From Mangrovicella endophytica (GTDB lineage: Bacteria > Pseudomonadota > Alphaproteobacteria > Rhizobiales > Rhizobiaceae), in assembly GCF_002893625.1 (NCBI RefSeq), contig NZ_PKMZ01000004.1, positions 186,001 to 250,000 on the forward strand: DNA of 64,000 nucleotides, in the 5' to 3' direction. How positions within the stretch are numbered: position 1 is the first letter of the stretch; each line of letters opens with the position of its first letter. Both the position numbers and the translations under genes were made by a program. This document shows, in pieces, positions 22,066 to 31,030 of this stretch. The notes under the pieces were generated by a model. The model ran no database searches and was not told the DNA's origin. It saw nothing but the letters and a program-made list of their open reading frames with translations.

Positions 22066-23148
22066 ATGCCGTCCTTGAAGAAGCTACTCGTTCTCGCAGC
22101 GGCAAGCTGCGCAATGCCCAGCATGGCGATGGCCGAGGTGCCGAATGTCGTGGCGTCGCTGAAGCCGCTGCATTCGCTGCTCGCCGGCGTGATGAAGGGC
22201 GTCGGCGAGCCGAAGCTGGTGGTCCAGGGCGCCGGATCCGAGCACGCCTATTCGCTGCGTCCTTCGCAGGCGGCCGACCTTGAAGGCGCCGATCTGGTCT
22301 TCTGGATGGGACCGCATATGGAAACGTTCCTGACGAAGCCGCTGGAGACGCTGGCCGGCGGCGCCACGGTGGTCGCCTTGTCCGAAGTGCCCGGAGCCAC
22401 CACCCTGCCCTTCCGCGTCGGCGGTCCGTTCGAGGCACACTCCCATGGCGGCGAAGGACATCATCACGACGAGTCGGGCGAAGCTGCCGACCACGATCAT
22501 GATCGCGAGGCGAAGACCCAGGCCGGCGAGGCCCATACCGATCATGACGATGGCGACGGTGATGATCACGAGCACCACGCCGATGGCGACCATCATGACG
22601 ACCATGACCACGACGAGCACGGCTCGGTCGACATGCATCTCTGGCTCGACCCGGAGAATGCCAAGGTCTTCGTCCGCACGTTCGAAACGGCCCTCGCCAA
22701 GGCCGATCCGGAGCATGCCTCGGCCTATGCGGCCAACGCTGCCGACGTCACCAAGCAGCTCGATCAGCTGGAGGCTGAGATCACCAAGACGGTGCAGCCG
22801 GTGAAGAACCGGCCCTTCGTCGTCTTCCACGATGCCTATCAGTATTTCGAGAAGCGCTTCGACATACCCGCGGCAGGCTCCATCACGGTCAGCCCTGAAA
22901 CGCCTCCGGGCGCCGCGCGCGTCTCGGCCATCAAGGCCAAGATCCAAGGGCTCGACGCGGCTTGCGTCTTTGCGGAACCCCAGTTCGAGCCGAAGCTCGT
23001 CAGCGTGGTGACGGAAGGCACCAATGCCCGCACCGGCGTGCTCGACCCGCTGGGCGCAGACCTTACCGACGGTCCCGATCTTTACTTCGAGCTCCTGCGC
23101 AGGCTCGCAGGGTCTCTCAGCGACTGCCTCGGCAAGTCACCGGCCTGA
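22066..23148 (+). CDS. znuA: Periplasmic zinc-binding protein ZnuA
   Basis: Captures Zn2+ in the periplasm and delivers it to ZnuBC. The 360-residue precursor has a signal peptide (about residues 1-23, ending SMAMA) and the ZnuA fold of family A-1. Metal-ligand histidines are expected in the SLKPLHSLL, GSEHAY, DMHLWLD and VFHDAYQYF segments. Between residues about 125 and 185 there is a long Asp/His-rich loop, typical of ZnuA and thought to gather zinc. It is transcribed divergently from znuC and should be derepressed under zinc starvation. Confidence 0.96.
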   Translation: MPSLKKLLVLAAASCAMPSMAMAEVPNVVASLKPLHSLLAGVMKGVGEPKLVVQGAGSEHAYSLRPSQAADLEGADLVFWMGPHMETFLTKPLETLAGGATVVALSEVPGATTLPFRVGGPFEAHSHGGEGHHHDESGEAADHDHDREAKTQAGEAHTDHDDGDGDDHEHHADGDHHDDHDHDEHGSVDMHLWLDPENAKVFVRTFETALAKADPEHASAYAANAADVTKQLDQLEAEITKTVQPVKNRPFVVFHDAYQYFEKRFDIPAAGSITVSPETPPGAARVSAIKAKIQGLDAACVFAEPQFEPKLVSVVTEGTNARTGVLDPLGADLTDGPDLYFELLRRLAGSLSDCLGKSPA

Positions 23149-23204
23149 GACGGCAACGCTCCGGCATAGGCATTGACGTAACACGGAGCGGAATGGACAG
23201 CTTG

Positions 23205-23223
23205 GGGCGGCCGGCGGCCGCCC
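23205..23223. terminator. GC-rich stem-loop after znuA
   Basis: GGGCGGCC and GGCCGCCC form a perfect 8-bp stem with a 3-nt loop, 57 bases past the znuA stop. The stem touches the stop codon of the convergent metallo-hydrolase gene and is followed on the plus strand by TATT. It could end transcription from both sides. Confidence 0.5.
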
Positions 23224-24233
23224 TATTCCCATTCCAGCTCGGCGAATGCGGCCGTGGCGTTGCGGGGATTGTACTCCTCGAACAGCTGCCACCGCCCCGC
23301 TTCAGAGGCCGCCGCGGTGCTCGCCGCCTGCATCATCGGCACGCCATCGGCGATCGCCGCCCGAAGGTCGCGAGCCAGCACTTCGAGATAGCGTCGCGTA
23401 TCGGCAAAGGCGGAAGGGGTCGAAAGACGCGTCGGCCCGTGCCCCGGCACGAGCGTCGCCGGCTTCAGGGCCTGCAGTTCATCCAGCACCGCCAGCCAAC
23501 CCTTGAGGCTGCCGTCCAGGGTCGGGCAGTGCTCCTGGAAGACGAGGTCGCCGGCGAACAGCGCTCCGGTCGCACTGTCGGCGACGGTCACGTCGTTGTT
23601 CGTATGAGCCGTCGGCCATGGCCGCAGCTCGATCGCCCGTCCGCCGAGATCGAGTTTCGTCGTCTCAGCGATGGCGAGCGTCGGCGGCACCAGCTCCGTC
23701 CCCTCCATCAGTGCCGCGCCCATCGCCTCGAGGTTGGAGGCAAGATACGTCTCGCGGCGCGCCGCCAGCGCCGCCGCGAGGTTGCGGTGGCCGACGAAGG
23801 TAATGCCCTCCCCCGCGAAGGCGGCGTTACCGAAGAGATGGTCGGGATGCATATGGGTGTTGACGACGTAGCGGACCGGCCGGTCCGTCGCGGCCTTCAC
23901 CGCCGCCAGCAGCCGTCGCCCCTCGTTGAGGCTGCCGCCGCTGTCCACCACCGCCGCGGCTTCCTCACCGACGATGAAGCCAAGATTGGCGATCGCACCC
24001 GCATTGTCCGGGCGCATGAGATCGATCGCGCCGCGGTGTACGAAGACGCCGGCGGCAATCTCCTCCATTCCAAGAGGCTCGGCCGCAGCGGGCTCAACCG
24101 GCGCGGCCATCGCCGCGCGCGGCAGCCATGGTAGGGCGAGAGCGGGCAGTGCGAGGCAGGTAAAGCCACGCCGCGTCAGCGGCCGGCGCAACGACAAGCC
24201 CGTCGGCTCCGGCGCCTCGATCGATCGGCACAT
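23223..24233 (-). CDS. Exported metallo-beta-lactamase-fold hydrolase (SoxH/quinoprotein-relay type)
   Basis: This 336-residue precursor has a twin-arginine signal (TRRGFTCLALPALALPWL, cleavage after about residue 43), so it is probably folded in the cytoplasm and exported by Tat. The zinc site motif THMHPDHLFGN (HxHxDH), the TAHTNND and FAGDLVF segments and VPGHGP are those of the metallo-beta-lactamase superfamily. Overall form resembles the periplasmic SoxH/quinoprotein relay metallo-hydrolases. No PQQ-dehydrogenase or sox gene is nearby, so the substrate is unknown. It does not look like a true beta-lactamase. Confidence 0.8.
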   Translation of the reverse strand: MCRSIEAPEPTGLSLRRPLTRRGFTCLALPALALPWLPRAAMAAPVEPAAAEPLGMEEIAAGVFVHRGAIDLMRPDNAGAIANLGFIVGEEAAAVVDSGGSLNEGRRLLAAVKAATDRPVRYVVNTHMHPDHLFGNAAFAGEGITFVGHRNLAAALAARRETYLASNLEAMGAALMEGTELVPPTLAIAETTKLDLGGRAIELRPWPTAHTNNDVTVADSATGALFAGDLVFQEHCPTLDGSLKGWLAVLDELQALKPATLVPGHGPTRLSTPSAFADTRRYLEVLARDLRAAIADGVPMMQAASTAAASEAGRWQLFEEYNPRNATAAFAELEWE

Positions 24234-24334
24234 CGCGCTTCCTCCCGTTCCCGCACGGATGGAGCCGCCTGACGACGTCTCTCCCGGTGCGCACTGCCAC
24301 CTCGGCGGCAGAGCACAGGATCATGCGCCTCAAC

Positions 24335-24360
24335 ACCCGGCCAGGCAAACCTGACCGGGT
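24335..24360 (-). terminator. Stem-loop after the SleB-like lipoprotein gene
   Basis: An 11-bp stem with one G-U-type mismatch (ACCCGGTCAGG/CCTGGCCGGGT) and a 4-nt loop lies 15 bases beyond the stop of the minus-strand gene. It has no strong T run after it, but its position fits a terminator. Confidence 0.55.
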
Positions 24361-24375
24361 TCCGAGATCAAAGGA

Positions 24376-25098
24376 TCAGAGACCCTGCTCGCGGATCAGG
24401 TCCTCGATGGTGAGCGTCTCCAGGAGACGGGGCGCCGGTGCTTCGACCGGAGCGGGACGTGCACGCCGGACCGGCTGGGGTGCCACCAGCGTCCTGGCGT
24501 CCGGCGCGGCGCTGTAGACGATCTCACGCTCGACGGGTGCAGGCCGCCCAAACAGCGCCCAGCTCGGCGTCTCGCCACCAGACGCGATGGCCGGCTCCGG
24601 ATTGCGGAACGGCGGATCGCTGAGGCGCCGCGCATTCTTGCGCTTCTCGTAGAAGGCGTTGCCGCCGGCGACCACGAGATAGTGCATGTTGGTGTAGGGG
24701 AAGGTCATGCCGGCGGTGTGGAAGAACATCGCCTTCTGTACCTTGGGATGGCGCTTGCCGCGCATCACCTGCTTCGCCATGCGCGCGGCACGGTCCTTGC
24801 CGACCTCCATCTTGCGTGTCAGCACGCCGGGCGCGAACTGGTTCTTCTGCCCGACGACACCGCAGATCGTCTTCGGATACTTGCCGGACTTCAGGCGGTT
24901 CATCACCACCGTTCCGACCGCCAGCATACCATCGTCGCTGGAGCGATTGGACTCGAAGTACATGACCCGCGTCATGCATTCGTGCTCGCTCATGCGGGGC
25001 GTCGACGAGCCGCGGAAGTGGCCACAGGCGGCCAGACCCGACAGCAGCATGAGGCATGCTGCCTTCAGCATATGTCGAGAGATTCGTTCGGGCGTCAT
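24376..25098 (-). CDS. SleB/CwlJ-family cell wall hydrolase, lipoprotein
   Basis: The 240-residue precursor has a lipoprotein signal: hydrophobic segment then lipobox LAAC, with lipidation expected at C25. The mature part begins with a SleB/CwlJ-type hydrolase domain (residues about 35-155): SEHECMTRVMYFES with the likely catalytic Glu, then AVGTVVMNRLKSGKYPKTIC and the YTNMHYLVVAGGNAFYE segment. This family cleaves peptidoglycan and is widespread in Rhizobiales. The C-terminal 80 residues are Pro/Arg-rich and poorly conserved. It probably acts at the outer membrane in wall turnover. Confidence 0.87.
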   Translation of the reverse strand: MTPERISRHMLKAACLMLLSGLAACGHFRGSSTPRMSEHECMTRVMYFESNRSSDDGMLAVGTVVMNRLKSGKYPKTICGVVGQKNQFAPGVLTRKMEVGKDRAARMAKQVMRGKRHPKVQKAMFFHTAGMTFPYTNMHYLVVAGGNAFYEKRKNARRLSDPPFRNPEPAIASGGETPSWALFGRPAPVEREIVYSAAPDARTLVAPQPVRRARPAPVEAPAPRLLETLTIEDLIREQGL

Positions 25099-25337
25099 CC
25101 GGAGTTCCAGACTGGCAACAGTCCCCGGACGATCGCACGGAACGCTTAACGAGCGCTTGAGCCGGGCCTCGGCGCCGGCCCGGAATGGACGAATAAGCCG
25201 TTGTTTGGACGCGAATTTTAGCTATCGGGCCATGTGGGCGCCATCATTCTGCGGACAGGGTTAACGAATGGTGAGCGCCGCCTGGCACATCGCCCGCCCC
25301 CCTCCGACGCTGGGGATGCGGCATGCGGCCCGCCGCC

Positions 25338-26423
25338 TCAGGCAGCGGCCGCGGCCACCGGCGCATCGCCCGCGCCTTCGAGCGGATAGATCCCGGCTGC
25401 GGTGAAGTGCAGCGTCACGGCCGTATCGCGCTGCGGCGGCGGGGTGGCGGGGTCGTTGAAGCTGTCGACCAGCACGGTGCCGCCAGCCGTTGCAATGCGC
25501 ATGCGGACCACCGAGCCGAGGAAGGCGACATCGACGATCCGGCCGGCCAGCCGATTGATCCGCTCCGGCGAGGGATGCAGCGAGACGGCCTCGGGCCGCA
25601 GCGCCAGCGAGAGCGACGTGCCAGGCTGAACGGCAGGCGCCCCGGAAAGAACGATCGCCTCCTCGCCGATGCGCACACCGGTGCCGCCGGTCGCAACCGC
25701 CTCCAGAACGCTGAGCGTGCCGACGAAGCCGGCGACGAAGCGGGTGCGCGGCTTGTTGTAGATCTCGAAGGGGTTGCCGATCTGGTCGATCCGCCCCTCG
25801 CTCATCACCACGATGCGATCGGACATGGAGAGAGCCTCCTCCTGATCGTGGGTAACGAAGATGGTGGTGATGCCGAGCTCGCGCTGCAGGCTGCGGATCT
25901 CTTCACGCAGCGAGACACGGATCTTGGCGTCCAGCGCCGAGAGCGGCTCGTCGAGAAGAAGGACGCGCGGCTTGACCGCGATGGCCCGCGCCAGGGCGAC
26001 GCGCTGCTGCTGGCCGCCGGACAGCTGGTAGGGATAGCGGCTCGCCAGATGCGGCAGCTTGATCAGCGCCAGCATCTCCTCGACGCGGGTGGCGATCTCC
26101 GCCTTCGGGCGGCCCGCCACCTTCAGCCCGAAGGCGACATTGTCGGCGATGGTGAGGTTCGGGAACAGGGCATAGGCCTGGAACACCATGCCGATCCGCC
26201 GCGCATTCGGCTGGACATGCGTGACGTCCTCGCCGTCGATGCGGATCGTGCCCTGCGACGGCGTCTCGAAGCCCGCGATCATGCGCAGCATCGTCGTCTT
26301 GCCGCAGCCGGAGGGGCCGAGGAAGGAGATGAACTCGCCCTTCTCCGCCGACAGGTCGAAATCGTGGACGACCGTGGTCGGACCGAAGCTCTTGCGAACG
26401 CCGGAGATCTCGAGAAAGCTCAT
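25338..26423 (-). CDS. ABC importer ATP-binding protein (PotA/FbpC type)
   Basis: This 361-residue ATPase has Walker A GPSGCGKTTML, the signature LSGGQQQR and Walker B LLLDEPLSALD, followed by a C-terminal TOBE-type regulatory domain from about residue 285. This layout is used by importers of polyamines, ferric iron, 2-aminoethylphosphonate and similar solutes. It is the last gene of a four-gene operon and overlaps the preceding permease stop by ATGA. Substrate cannot be fixed from sequence. Confidence 0.93.
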   Translation of the reverse strand: MSFLEISGVRKSFGPTTVVHDFDLSAEKGEFISFLGPSGCGKTTMLRMIAGFETPSQGTIRIDGEDVTHVQPNARRIGMVFQAYALFPNLTIADNVAFGLKVAGRPKAEIATRVEEMLALIKLPHLASRYPYQLSGGQQQRVALARAIAVKPRVLLLDEPLSALDAKIRVSLREEIRSLQRELGITTIFVTHDQEEALSMSDRIVVMSEGRIDQIGNPFEIYNKPRTRFVAGFVGTLSVLEAVATGGTGVRIGEEAIVLSGAPAVQPGTSLSLALRPEAVSLHPSPERINRLAGRIVDVAFLGSVVRMRIATAGGTVLVDSFNDPATPPPQRDTAVTLHFTAAGIYPLEGAGDAPVAAAAA

Positions 26424-27238
26424 CGTCCGCGTTTTCCGAATCTGAGGATGGTGGAGCCCAGGCGCCGGCCCGGAACGCCCGAGCCGAAGAGCTGCAGGAA
26501 GCCCATGCAGGCCCAGGTGATGGCGAAGGCGATCATGGCGAGCGCCGCCGGCTCATAGGCGCGGTTGGCGCCGACGAGCTGCAGATATGGCCCGAAGGCC
26601 GGGCGGTTCAGGAGGCTCGCCAGCACGAACTCGCCGATGACGATGGCGAAGGTCAGGAAGGCGCCGGACAGGATCGCCGCCCGGACATTCGGCAGGATGA
26701 CCCGCATCAGGATGGTGCGGCGGCTGGCGCCGAGGCTTTCGGCCGCCTCCGTCAGCGTGCGGATGTCGATCGCGCCCATGCCGGTGTCGACCGCCCGGTA
26801 CATGTAGGGGAGCGACAGAACGGCATAGCCGAAGACGAGGAGCACATTGGTCCCGGCGATGGTCGCCGTGAAGGGAAGCCAGGAGGACGAGTTGTAGATC
26901 CTCAAGTAGCCGAAGACGAGAACGATCGGCGGCACCACCAGCGGCAGCAGCGTGATGAACTCGACGAGGCCGCGCAGCCGCGGGAACTTCAGCCGGATCC
27001 AGTAGGCGGTCGGCACCACCAGAAGCGCGCCGATGACGATGGTGCAGAGCGCCGCGATCACCGAGAAGGAGAAGGTCGCCTGGAAGCGCGGGTCGGCAAA
27101 GACGACCTGATAGGCCTTCAAGGAGTAGGTCCCGCGCACCATGCGCATGGAGAATTCGAGCGTGGCGACCAGCGGCACGAGGAAATATAGCGCCGCGAGC
27201 GTGACGATGACGGTCGGCGCAATCCGCGAGCGGTTCAT
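26420..27238 (-). CDS. ABC importer permease, PotC-like
   Basis: This 272-residue inner-membrane permease has six predicted helices and a binding-protein-dependent transport motif (EAAESLGASRRTILMRVILPNV). It pairs with the upstream permease to form the channel. The ATG at 27238 overlaps that gene's stop by ATGA; the longer open frame to 27556 is a shadow of the neighbour. Belongs to the polyamine/iron/phosphonate permease group. Confidence 0.92.
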   Translation of the reverse strand: MNRSRIAPTVIVTLAALYFLVPLVATLEFSMRMVRGTYSLKAYQVVFADPRFQATFSFSVIAALCTIVIGALLVVPTAYWIRLKFPRLRGLVEFITLLPLVVPPIVLVFGYLRIYNSSSWLPFTATIAGTNVLLVFGYAVLSLPYMYRAVDTGMGAIDIRTLTEAAESLGASRRTILMRVILPNVRAAILSGAFLTFAIVIGEFVLASLLNRPAFGPYLQLVGANRAYEPAALAMIAFAITWACMGFLQLFGSGVPGRRLGSTILRFGKRGR

Positions 27239-28164
27239 CGCAGCCACCTCTCGCTGCGCGCCCGCAAGACGATATAGAGGGCGTTCGAGCAGCCGGTGAT
27301 GATGATCATACCAAGCGCCAGGGCGTAGCCGAGATTGGCGTTGTGCAGGACGTCGCCGCGGATCTGCGCATAGAGCAGGATCGGCACGATGTTCAGCGAC
27401 GAGCCGGTCAGCGCATAGGCCGTTGCGATCGCACCGAAGGCGTTGGCGAAGAGAAGCAGGAAGCAGCCGAGGATGCTCGGCGCCAGCACGGGAAGCGCGA
27501 TCATCCGCCAGTACTGCCAGCGGCTCGCGCCGAGCATCGAGGCGGCCTCGCGCCATTCACGCTTCAAGCCGTCGATCGCCGGCGTCAGGATCAGCACCAT
27601 CAGCGGAATCTGGAAGTAGAGATAGGTGATGGTCAGCCCCCAAAAACTCAGGAGGTTGAACCCGTAGCGGTAGATATTCACGCCGAAGAGCTCGTTCAGC
27701 AGCACCGTGACGAGGCCGAGCCGGCCGACGGTGGCGATGAAGGCGAAGGCCAAGGGCACGCCGGCGAAGTTGGAGGCGACGCCCGAGAAGGTCGTCATGG
27801 TCGGCCGGATCCAGGCCGGCAGCCCGCCCTGCACGATGGCATAGGCGATCAGGAAACCGAAGACCGCGCCAAGGGCCGCGGATGCAAGGCTCACCTCGAT
27901 CGAAATCTTGTAGGCCGACAGGATCGAGGGGGTGAAGAGGCCGGCAATGTTGTCGAGGGTCAGACTGCCGTCCGGCGTCTGGAAGGCCCCGAGCATCAGA
28001 TAGAGCGTCGGCCCGATCAGGAAGAGCAGCGAAAACAGAAAGAAGGGTGTGACGCCGAGCACTGCCAGCGTCGATCCGCCGAGCGGTGCACGAGCCCGCG
28101 CAGCGGTGCTCGTCCCGACGGGGACACCGGGAGATGATGCGACGAGACCCGCGTCGGTCGACAT
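27235..28164 (-). CDS. ABC importer permease, PotB-like
   Basis: This 309-residue inner-membrane permease has about six helices and the EAA-loop motif EAASMLGASRWQYWRMIALPVL that contacts the ATPase. The N-terminal 28 residues are Ala/Ser/Gly-rich and hydrophilic. It follows the binding-protein gene after a 73-bp gap holding a strong stem-loop, and overlaps the next permease by ATGA. Substrate unknown. Confidence 0.92.
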   Translation of the reverse strand: MSTDAGLVASSPGVPVGTSTAARARAPLGGSTLAVLGVTPFFLFSLLFLIGPTLYLMLGAFQTPDGSLTLDNIAGLFTPSILSAYKISIEVSLASAALGAVFGFLIAYAIVQGGLPAWIRPTMTTFSGVASNFAGVPLAFAFIATVGRLGLVTVLLNELFGVNIYRYGFNLLSFWGLTITYLYFQIPLMVLILTPAIDGLKREWREAASMLGASRWQYWRMIALPVLAPSILGCFLLLFANAFGAIATAYALTGSSLNIVPILLYAQIRGDVLHNANLGYALALGMIIITGCSNALYIVLRARSERWLR

Positions 28165-28199
28165 ACGGCGGCTCTAAATCCTGATCACTGGGGAGAGGT

Positions 28200-28221
28200 G
28201 GCCGGCCCTGACGGGCCGGCC
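28200..28221 (-). repeat. Perfect 9-bp stem-loop between binding-protein and permease genes
   Basis: GGCCGGCCC and GGGCCGGCC flank a 4-nt loop in the 73-bp gap after the binding-protein stop. Such intercistronic hairpins often protect the upstream message or partly stop transcription, giving more binding protein than permease. It lacks a T run, so partial attenuation or RNA stability is more likely than full termination. Confidence 0.6.
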
Positions 28222-28237
28222 TGATGGTGTAAGGCGC

Positions 28238-29347
28238 TTACTGGACGTTGGCGCCGACGACCTTGTCCCAATCGGCGGTGATCTTCGCCTTGGCCGCGTT
28301 CTGCTCCTCCAGCGTCGGGAAGACGGCCTTCTCGTAGGCCGAGGCCTCCGGCAGCTTGGCGAGGAGGTCGGCCGGGATCTTGCCGGCCTTCGACATGGCG
28401 TTGAAGCGGATCGGGTGGCAATAGCCCTTCAGCCAGCCGAGCTGCCCCTCGTCGGAATAGAGATACTCCATCCAGAGCTTGGCCGCGTTCGGGTGCGGCG
28501 CGTAGGCGCTGATGCCCTGCACGTAGACGCCGGCGATAACGCCGGTCTTCGGCACCACGACCTCAACATTCGGGTTGCCGGCGAGCGTGTCGCGATCCGA
28601 CAGCGCGCTGTAGTCCCAGCGGATGATGATAGGCGTTGCGCCCTGCGCGAGCGAGGCCGACTTGCCGATGACCGGCACGAAATTGCCGTTCTTGTTCAGC
28701 TCGGCGAAGAAGGAGAGACCCTCCTCGGCAGCCTTGGAGGCGTCACCGCCGGCGCGCGACAGGCCCGCCGCATAGACGCCCTGGATCGCCTGCGCGGAGG
28801 CTCGCGGATCGCCGGCGAGCGCGACGGAGTTGGCGTAGTCGGACTTCAGGAGATCGGCCCAGTCGGTCGGCACGGTCTCGACGATGTCCTTGTTCACCTC
28901 GAAGGCGAGAACGCCGTAGTAGTCACCATACCAGTGGCCGTCGGCATCCTTGGCGTCGGCCGGGATCTCGTCCCAGGTCGAGACCTTGTAGGGCATCAGC
29001 AGGCCGTCGGCCTTGGCGCTCGGGCCGAAGGAAAGGCCGACGTCGATGACGTCCGGAGCCTGCGGGCCGGTGTTGCCCTTGTTGGCCTTGATCGCCTCGA
29101 TCTCGTCGCCCGAACCGGCGTCGGGGTTCAGCTCGTTGACCTGGATGCCATACTTGGCCTTGAAGCCCTCGATGACGGCGCCGTAGCCGCACCAGTCGTG
29201 CGGCAGCGCGATCGTCGTCAGCTGGCCTTCCTTCTTCGCGGCCGCGATCAGCTCGTCCATCGACGCGGCCGACTGCGCGCTCGCCATTCCCGTCCACATC
29301 GACATCATGGCCGCGACGCTGGCGGCGCGCTTCAGATGGTTACGCAT
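28238..29347 (-). CDS. Periplasmic solute-binding protein of the ABC importer
   Basis: This 369-residue precursor has a Sec signal peptide (about residues 1-24, cleaving near GMASAQ). The mature protein is an extracellular solute-binding protein of the iron/polyamine/phosphonate class, with segments DELIAAAKKEGQLTTIALPH, DVIDVGLSFGPSAKADGLL and GAGSGDEI-like turns (here DAGSGDEIEAI). It captures the substrate for the permeases encoded downstream. The ATG at 29347 is at the start of the signal peptide; the open frame to 29458 is a leader. A ligand such as polyamine, thiamine or phosphonate cannot be chosen by eye. Confidence 0.88.
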   Translation of the reverse strand: MRNHLKRAASVAAMMSMWTGMASAQSAASMDELIAAAKKEGQLTTIALPHDWCGYGAVIEGFKAKYGIQVNELNPDAGSGDEIEAIKANKGNTGPQAPDVIDVGLSFGPSAKADGLLMPYKVSTWDEIPADAKDADGHWYGDYYGVLAFEVNKDIVETVPTDWADLLKSDYANSVALAGDPRASAQAIQGVYAAGLSRAGGDASKAAEEGLSFFAELNKNGNFVPVIGKSASLAQGATPIIIRWDYSALSDRDTLAGNPNVEVVVPKTGVIAGVYVQGISAYAPHPNAAKLWMEYLYSDEGQLGWLKGYCHPIRFNAMSKAGKIPADLLAKLPEASAYEKAVFPTLEEQNAAKAKITADWDKVVGANVQ

Positions 29348-29754
29348 GAAGAACCCTTTGCTGTGGCCGCGGACATCATGTCCGGACCTTTGCCTGTTGG
29401 CGCCCCATCCGGGGCGGCGATCGGTTAGCAGTGCCGGATGACAGTTGGATGTCGGCATGCCCGCCGCAGATGATCAGCGGACGGGCACGCAACGATGATG
29501 ACGCGTTTCGCAGCGTCCAGCAATCGGGCCCCAGGTGTTCAGGCGAAGAGAGTTGTTGACCAGCGGCTCCAGACGCTGAAGCCGATACGGCGGCCATCCC
29601 TCGACGGCTGCGCCGGAAAGGAAACTCCCGTTATCCACAGCCGGATACGACAAGGGGCGGCGAACCGAAGTCCGCCGCCCCAGTCAGGACCAAACATTGC
29701 CGTGGATAGGTCAGGCTGCCATCGCTGCCGCTGAGCAGCAGTCCGGCGCCCGCG
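29348..29754. other. Non-coding region between the ABC importer operon and terC
   Basis: About 407 bp with no gene I can support. It should contain the ABC operon promoter on the minus strand, close to 29347-29460, and the terC terminator (29654-29681). A CGCCCC/GGGGCG stem at about 29399-29414 lies in the ABC leader. No riboswitch consensus was recognised. Confidence 0.6.
29654..29681 (-). terminator. terC terminator with UUCG tetraloop
   Basis: A 9-bp perfect stem GGGGCGGCG/CGCCGCCCC continues inward through three more pairs (one a wobble) to a TTCG loop on the minus strand. It is followed by TTGTC, 73 bases after the terC stop. This is the best-formed intrinsic terminator in the window. 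Confidence 0.75.
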
Positions 29755-30765
29755 TCAGTGAGCGTTCGGCTTCCCGGCTCCCGCCTTCAGGTCGGCCCGG
29801 CTCTTGATCAGGCTCGCGACCGTCGTCACGACGAGCACGCCGATGATGATGCCGAGCGAGGTGAAGGTGGTGATATGCGGCACCCACTCGATCGACTGGC
29901 CGCCATTGACGAAGGACAGCGTATTCTCCGCCATAGCGTGGAAGATCAGCTTCACGCCGATGAAGGCCAGGATGATCGAGAGGCCGATGCCAAGATAGAC
30001 CAGGCGATCGAGCAGGCCGCCGAGCAGGAAATAGAGCTGCAGGAGGCCGAGCAGCGCGAAGGCATTGGCGGTGAAGACGATGTACGGCTCCTCGGTGAGG
30101 CCATAGATCGCCGGGATCGAATCCAGCGCGAAGAGAAGATCGGTCATGCCGAGCGCGACGATGACCACAAGCATCGGCGTCGCCAGCCGACGACCATGTT
30201 CGCGGATGAAGATCGAACCGTCCGCAAAGCTTTCCGTCGACGGGATATGGCGCTGCACGAAGCGCACGATCGCGTTCGCCTCGTACTCTTCCGAAGTCTG
30301 ATGGCCGCCGACACTCTCCATCGCCAGCTTGATCGCGGTGTAGATGAGGAAGAGGCCGAAGATGTAGAAGATCCAGGAGAACTCCTCGATCGCAGCCGCA
30401 CCAACGGCGATGAAGGCGCCGCGCATGACGAGCGCGATGATGATGCCGATCAGCAGCGCCTTCTGCTGGAACTCCGGCGGCACGCGGAACTTCGCCATGA
30501 TGATGACGAAGACGAAGAGGTTGTCGACCGACAGGCTCTTCTCGGTGATGAAGCCGGCGATGTATTCGAGGCCGTATTCGTTGCCCCAGACGCTCCAGAT
30601 GACCGCACCGAAGATCAGCGAGAGGACGATGTAGAAGATCGACCAGATCGCGGATTCACGAAATGTCGGGTGATGCGGCCGGCGCACATGCGAGACGAAG
30701 TCGAAGGCGAACAGGGCCCCGAAGGCCAAGACCGTCGACACCCAGAGCCACACCGGTACCTGCAT
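29755..30765 (-). CDS. TerC/Alx-family membrane protein
   Basis: This 336-residue integral membrane protein has about nine hydrophobic helices and the TerC-family acidic motifs: SLSVDNLFVFVIIM in the first half and TDLLFALDSIPAIYGLT in the second. Members include E. coli Alx, linked to manganese export and alkaline pH, and tellurite-resistance TerC. The length and repeat architecture suit Alx. Alx genes are often behind a manganese (yybP-ykoY) riboswitch, but I could not make out that consensus in the 265-bp leader. Metal-ion handling at the inner membrane is likely. Confidence 0.9.
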   Translation of the reverse strand: MQVPVWLWVSTVLAFGALFAFDFVSHVRRPHHPTFRESAIWSIFYIVLSLIFGAVIWSVWGNEYGLEYIAGFITEKSLSVDNLFVFVIIMAKFRVPPEFQQKALLIGIIIALVMRGAFIAVGAAAIEEFSWIFYIFGLFLIYTAIKLAMESVGGHQTSEEYEANAIVRFVQRHIPSTESFADGSIFIREHGRRLATPMLVVIVALGMTDLLFALDSIPAIYGLTEEPYIVFTANAFALLGLLQLYFLLGGLLDRLVYLGIGLSIILAFIGVKLIFHAMAENTLSFVNGGQSIEWVPHITTFTSLGIIIGVLVVTTVASLIKSRADLKAGAGKPNAH

Positions 30766-31030
30766 TCTGTCGTTCCTTTCGTCGCCCTGAGGGCCGTCGT
30801 GTTGTCGATGCCCGTCGGGCGGCGTTGGAACGGCCGGCTTCGCCGGTCCGTCGCGGCCCCGTCGCCGGAGTGCCGCCTTTCCGCCTCAGATGCTCATTCG
30901 CCAGACGCGAAAAAAGATGGGCGTCAAAAAAAGCTGCGGGTGCCGCTTGCGGGCTCAACCAGCCGGCTTGTTCGGGCATGCTCTCGCGCTCTATGGAAGG
31001 CGCTGGAATGGCGAGCGAGAGGCTGACGGC

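Noticed and set aside
23223-24233. True beta-lactamase
   Set aside because: The zinc motif is common to the whole superfamily; the Tat signal and the overall form fit periplasmic SoxH-like hydrolases better than class B beta-lactamases.
30766-31030. Possible manganese (yybP-ykoY) riboswitch upstream of terC
   Set aside because: Expected from E. coli alx, and the leader is long and structured, but the conserved GGGGAGUAG-type parts could not be found by eye. A covariance-model search would decide.
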